DNA from: Cognatundibacterium luofuense | GTDB taxonomy: Bacteria > Pseudomonadota > Gammaproteobacteria > Burkholderiales > Burkholderiaceae_D | NCBI RefSeq assembly: GCF_018139685.1 | Contig: NZ_JAGSPN010000010.1 | Coordinates: forward strand, 1-64,000 | Reading direction: 5' to 3' | DNA length: 64,000 bases | Shown here: positions 60,652 through 64,000 of the stretch, in pieces | Position numbering within the stretch: position 1 is the first letter of the stretch | Layout: every line of letters begins with the position of its first letter | The notes under the pieces: generated by a model | What the model was told of the DNA's origin: nothing | The model's database searches: none | The model's input: the letters and a program-made list of their open reading frames with translations, nothing else | Program-made: the position numbers and the translations under genes

Positions 60652-61260
60652 ATGAAGGCAGATCAGTACACAGGCATTTGCCCGCATCCCGATTTTTTGC
60701 CGCTGTCCGGTTTGCGCGGCGTAGTCACCGATTTGCGCTATGCATGCGACGATAATTTCACCGGACGCAATTTGTATGCAGGGCGTGACTGCGTATGGCT
60801 GCATCGTGAGGCAGCCATTGCTTTACAAACTGCGGCCAACGCATTGCAGCGCTTGCAGCCGGGTTATCACATCATTGTTTACGATGCATTGCGCCCGCAT
60901 CAGATACAGATTGCGCTTTGGGATTTTCTGGCCGGAACGCCGCTGCAAATGTATGTGGCTGATCCAGCCCGTGGCTCCATTCACTCATTCGGTATGGCGG
61001 TTGATGTCAGTATTCTGGATGAGTACGGAAGGGCGCTGGATATGGGTACCGCGTTTGATGCTTTTGATCCCCGTTCACAACCGCGTCTTGAACAGCAGTT
61101 TCTGGCAAGCGGCGAACTGACAACTCAGCAGGTGGCTAACCGTCAGTTATTGAACAGGCTCATGCAGGAAGCCGGATTTCACGGCATTCCTACAGAATGG
61201 TGGCATTTCAATATGGGTGATCCTGCGCAGGTACGTGCCACTTATCCGCGCATTGACTGA
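60652..61260 (+). CDS. ddpX: D-alanyl-D-alanine dipeptidase (DdpX/VanX)
   Basis: 202-residue zinc M15D dipeptidase. Zinc ligands in SIHSFGMAVDVSILD (SxHxxGxAxD) and EWWHFN (catalytic Glu and third His); substrate Arg in YDALRPHQIQ. Cleaves free D-Ala-D-Ala, in Gram-negatives used to consume wall-derived dipeptide. No vanHA genes nearby, so not a vancomycin resistance cluster. Starts 1 bp after the binding-protein stop codon; its 3' end overlaps the convergent LysR gene by 19 bp. Confidence 0.95.
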   Translation: MKADQYTGICPHPDFLPLSGLRGVVTDLRYACDDNFTGRNLYAGRDCVWLHREAAIALQTAANALQRLQPGYHIIVYDALRPHQIQIALWDFLAGTPLQMYVADPARGSIHSFGMAVDVSILDEYGRALDMGTAFDAFDPRSQPRLEQQFLASGELTTQQVANRQLLNRLMQEAGFHGIPTEWWHFNMGDPAQVRATYPRID

Positions 61261-62168
61261 GCTTGTGCCGAAGCGCGTGCAATGTGATCATTCGCAGTCT
61301 GGCGCACAGCGTCCACAAATGCATGTGCGCTGCGGGACAAAGGCGTTGCCTTGCGTGACAGCAAATACAAATCAACACCGACCGCAGGAAAGACCGGACG
61401 GCAGGCTGTTTTACTGCGGTCTGCAATAGCAGCGGTAAAAGGATCAACTACCGCAGCGCCTGCGCCAAGCTCCACCAGCGTTTTTGCCTGCAGATAGGTT
61501 TGCACCATCGTGCTTGATTCAAACACGGTACCTTCATCTTCGCACGCGTCCAAAAGGCGGCTGACCAGATGATCATCCAGATCAATCCCGATCAGATTTT
61601 TCGGCAGGCCACACAGTTTCAGCGGTTGCCCGTGCAAATCTTCTGGCCAGGTATCAGCGGGTGCAATGACCGTCATATTGCCGCGGATAATCGCTTCACT
61701 GTGTATGCCCGGATGACAGGGGTCATATAAAGAAAATGCCAGATCGGTATCTCCAACCAGTAAGCTGTTGACCAGTCCGGCGGTATGAAAAGTTGCGAGC
61801 GTACAGTGGACTTTTTCAAAACGCCGGCGCCAGCGTGCCAGCGCTTCCGGAATGAGCGTGATGGACAGCGTCGGCGTAGACGCCAGACGCACCGCTTCGG
61901 CCGGATTGGTTTTCAGATTCGCCGCCAGTCGCCTCACTGCCTGCAGATCACGTTGCAATTTATCTACTTCTCCGAACAGACGGTGCGCTTCCGGCGTCGG
62001 ATGCAGTTTGCCGCGTATACGTTCAAACAGTTTCAATCCCAGTTGCAGTTCGCAATGCTGCAACACTTTGGTTGCAGCAGGCTGGGAAATGTTTAATAAC
62101 TGAGCAGCACCGCTGATGGTGCCGGTTTGCATCACAGCGTGAAAAATTTCTATATGGCGCAATCGCAT
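61242..62168 (-). CDS. LysR-family transcriptional regulator
   Basis: 308 residues. N-terminal LysR helix-turn-helix (RLRHIEIFHAVMQTGTISGAAQLLNISQPAATKVLQHCELQLGLKLFERI is the first 50-residue region) and a two-lobed effector domain (ALARWRRRFEKVHCTLATFHTAGLVNSLL). Resembles regulators of amino acid metabolism. Start at 62168 begins the conserved fold. Convergent to the recycling operon, so its control of that operon is possible but not shown. The 62169-62456 gap holds no other gene. Confidence 0.92.
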   Translation of the reverse strand: MRLRHIEIFHAVMQTGTISGAAQLLNISQPAATKVLQHCELQLGLKLFERIRGKLHPTPEAHRLFGEVDKLQRDLQAVRRLAANLKTNPAEAVRLASTPTLSITLIPEALARWRRRFEKVHCTLATFHTAGLVNSLLVGDTDLAFSLYDPCHPGIHSEAIIRGNMTVIAPADTWPEDLHGQPLKLCGLPKNLIGIDLDDHLVSRLLDACEDEGTVFESSTMVQTYLQAKTLVELGAGAAVVDPFTAAIADRSKTACRPVFPAVGVDLYLLSRKATPLSRSAHAFVDAVRQTANDHIARASAQAQSMRG

Positions 62169-62456
62169 GTCGTATTTGGCGGATATATCAGCGGTCGATT
62201 GTACTCTGTTAGCTGCGCTGGCTGCCTCCGTATTTCTACGGAGACACAAAAAGGCCTTTGCAGCACTTTTGAACATCTTTCACAGTTACGACTTTCTGTT
62301 TTGCTCAAAAATGATTATCTTGAAATACCACTTTTATTCATCATGCAAATAATTGCCGGTAAAGGATGAATCAGGAAAGTGATTTGCTAAACTGGCATCA
62401 GACCACTTGTTGGTGTCCGCTGTCACCAGTCGGATCGGATATACGGAAAAACGGTT

Positions 62457-63389
62457 ATGACAGAACATCTGAATCTGAATGAAATGGCGGGCGAAGGCTT
62501 GCTGGAAAATCCGTATTTGCTGGTTTCGCTGTTTGATCAGCACGATATTCTGCGCGCTGCCAATCCGCCTTTTTGTGAAGCTTACGGTGCACGCACGGAT
62601 GGCAGTATGAGCTGGGAGCAGCTTATTCGTGAGAATTACGAGCAACAGCGCGGCGTCCGGATTCGCGCAGATGATATCGAAGCATGGATACGGTCAGCCT
62701 ATTCACGTCGTGGCAAGCAGCCATTTCGCGGTTTTGAAGCCGACTTAACCGATGGCCGCTGGGTCTGGATGACGGAAACTATTTTGCCTAACCGGTGGAT
62801 GTTGTGTGTCGGTATGGATATCACGCATCAGCGACAGGAGGGAAGGGAGTTGCGCTATGCACGTGATCTTGCATTGCGCGAAGCCAGTACGGATGTTCTG
62901 ACAGGTATCAGTAACCGCAGGGCGATGATGCGTAATTTACAGCAGCAGGTTCGCAGCGCTGCAGAGCAGAAGAGGCAGTTGCATATTGCTCTGATTGATA
63001 TCGATCACTTCAAAGCAGTCAACGATACCTACGGACATGCAACCGGTGATCAGGTACTGATACATTTTGCCCGTACGCTGCAAGCTTGTATACGCCGTGA
63101 AGATGCGTGCGGACGGGTCGGTGGCGAGGAATTTTTACTGCTGCTGCCGGATGTCGGGCAGCAGCAGGCATTGCAAATCTGTGAGCGCTTGCTTGAGCGA
63201 TTGCGCAAGTCTCATCCGCTGGCTCAACTGCCCGCATTTCGCTACAGCGCATCCGTCGGCATGACATCATTGCAGGACGATACCGACACTGCGCGACTGC
63301 TGGCGCTGGCTGATGGTGCTTTGTATGAAGCAAAACGCAGCGGACGCGATCGCATCGTGTTTCGTTCTGCTGCGGAAATCAGTAACTGA
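62457..63389 (+). CDS. Diguanylate cyclase with PAS-like sensor domain
   Basis: 310 residues. N-terminal PAS-type domain (about 20-130: NPYLLVSLFDQHDILRAANPPF ... WVWMTETILPNRWMLCVGMDIT) and a GGDEF domain with DVLTGISNRRAMM, DIDHFKAVNDTYGH and the intact catalytic motif RVGGEEFLLLLP. No RxxD inhibitory site is evident at the usual spacing. Soluble; makes c-di-GMP. Together with the EAL protein at 36 kb it balances c-di-GMP in this organism. Confidence 0.92.
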   Translation: MTEHLNLNEMAGEGLLENPYLLVSLFDQHDILRAANPPFCEAYGARTDGSMSWEQLIRENYEQQRGVRIRADDIEAWIRSAYSRRGKQPFRGFEADLTDGRWVWMTETILPNRWMLCVGMDITHQRQEGRELRYARDLALREASTDVLTGISNRRAMMRNLQQQVRSAAEQKRQLHIALIDIDHFKAVNDTYGHATGDQVLIHFARTLQACIRREDACGRVGGEEFLLLLPDVGQQQALQICERLLERLRKSHPLAQLPAFRYSASVGMTSLQDDTDTARLLALADGALYEAKRSGRDRIVFRSAAEISN

Positions 63390-63396
63390 CGCCGGT

Positions 63397-64000
63397 TCAG
63401 AAGTTCAGACTCGCCGGCAGACTCTCCTGGCCGGAACGGTTAACGGCGATAACAGTAATCTGACGCAGAGGACCAGGGCTGTAAAGGCTGACCTCGGTTT
63501 GCGTCGCGGGCTGATAACTGAACAGCCATTGCTGATCGGTTTTTTTCCAGACTGCTAACCAGCGTGTGTTGGCCGGATCAGGCAACTGAACGCGGATTTT
63601 GCCGGCAGGTGACAAACTAAGCTGCGGCGGCGCAATATTGGTATTTTCCAGCCACGGGGTCGCCGGAACCAGCGCCGGTGTCAGATACTTTTCCTGTTCC
63701 AGTCGCTGGCGGATCTGCTTACGATTCTGTGCCAGACTGACCATGCTGAAATGAATATGTCCGCCAGCCTGCATACTGCGCGCAGCATCTACCTGATTCA
63801 GAATTTCATCCGCTGGCCAGGACTTTTCGCTGTGATCGATTTTACTGGTGAATAAACCCGGCCAGATATGGCGCTGCTGAGTATTCTGACGCTGCCAGTA
63901 ATCCAGCAATACCTTGAATGCCTGCGGGGTTTGCTGTATCGGCCAGTAAAGCTGTGGTGCCAGATAGTCCAGCCAGCCGTTAGCCAGCCATGTCTCAACA
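63397..64000 (-). CDS. GHL10/YddW-like glycoside hydrolase, C-terminal part (runs off the window)
   Basis: At least 201 residues on the minus strand; the frame stays open to the window edge. The segment VETWLANGWLDYLAPQLYWP is the typical GHL10 (DUF187) barrel strand, then LLDYWQ and HIHFSMVSLAQNRKQIRQRLEQEKYLTPALVP. The last 85 residues form a fibronectin-III-like beta domain (APPQLSLSPAGKIRVQLPD ... VIAVNRSGQESLPASLNF). Members act on peptidoglycan-like glycans. The N-terminal half with signal peptide lies beyond 64000. Confidence 0.85.
   Translation of the reverse strand, partial: VETWLANGWLDYLAPQLYWPIQQTPQAFKVLLDYWQRQNTQQRHIWPGLFTSKIDHSEKSWPADEILNQVDAARSMQAGGHIHFSMVSLAQNRKQIRQRLEQEKYLTPALVPATPWLENTNIAPPQLSLSPAGKIRVQLPDPANTRWLAVWKKTDQQWLFSYQPATQTEVSLYSPGPLRQITVIAVNRSGQESLPASLNF

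Noticed and set aside
60652-61260. Vancomycin-resistance (van) cluster
   Set aside because: A VanX-like dipeptidase is present, but no vanH or vanA-type genes accompany it and the neighbours are recycling genes.
1-64000. CRISPR arrays, tRNA and rRNA genes
   Set aside because: No regularly spaced identical repeats with unique spacers other than the attC array, and no tRNA cloverleaf or rRNA segments were noticed on either strand.

Overview
The window reads as a chromosomal segment of a Gram-negative betaproteobacterium. Burkholderiales, perhaps Oxalobacteraceae, is an inference from gene content and a moderately GC-rich coding style; no rRNA or tRNA is present to settle it. Almost all of it is dense core-type sequence, interrupted by two obvious accessory blocks.

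Layout. 1-7,980: a pagL remnant, a Tat-exported vanadium-type haloperoxidase, and an MksF-MksE-MksB condensin-like operon. 8,040-10,900: a strongly AT-rich island that is a complete retron: a foldable msr-msd RNA, a reverse transcriptase, and an overlapping ATPase-TOPRIM (OLD-like) effector. 10,921-13,800: msrA, a GH24 lysozyme, a membrane protein and an MGDG-synthase-like glycosyltransferase. 14,357-17,497: an integron cassette array without an integrase in the window. It has five near-identical ~58 bp attC sites, one ~94 bp attC of another type, five unknown cassette genes, and an ORF-less cassette present twice that carries a near-consensus sigma70 promoter pointing at the next cassette gene.

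17,768-24,000: pdxH, a hemerythrin, tcdA, cheW, a TonB-domain lipoprotein, guaC and a metallophosphatase. 24,374-27,591: copper ATPase with a divergent MerR regulator. 27,650-35,476: a sigma54 promoter followed by a MacA/MacB-like export operon and an NtrC-type two-component system, which plausibly regulate one another. 35,453-38,554: a TetR regulator and an EAL phosphodiesterase with a dead GGDEF domain. 38,822-43,615: the prkA-yeaH-spoVR stress operon behind a sigmaS-like promoter. 44,304-47,189: zinc/cadmium ATPase with a divergent CadR-like regulator.

47,232-54,441: a MarC protein, an acetyltransferase coupled to a calcium/proton antiporter, small hypotheticals, an amino acid permease, CreA, an HDOD protein and a previously easy-to-miss 29-residue membrane peptide. 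54,563-61,260: a divergent cluster that fits cell-wall recycling: amino-sugar kinase and AmiD amidase one way; AmpG-like permease, M14-like peptidase, oligopeptide-binding protein and D-Ala-D-Ala dipeptidase the other way. The end holds a LysR regulator, a diguanylate cyclase and a truncated GHL10-type glycoside hydrolase.

Four copies of a ~100 bp structured intergenic repeat are scattered through the window. All product names are read from sequence motifs and memory of protein families; no database search was possible.
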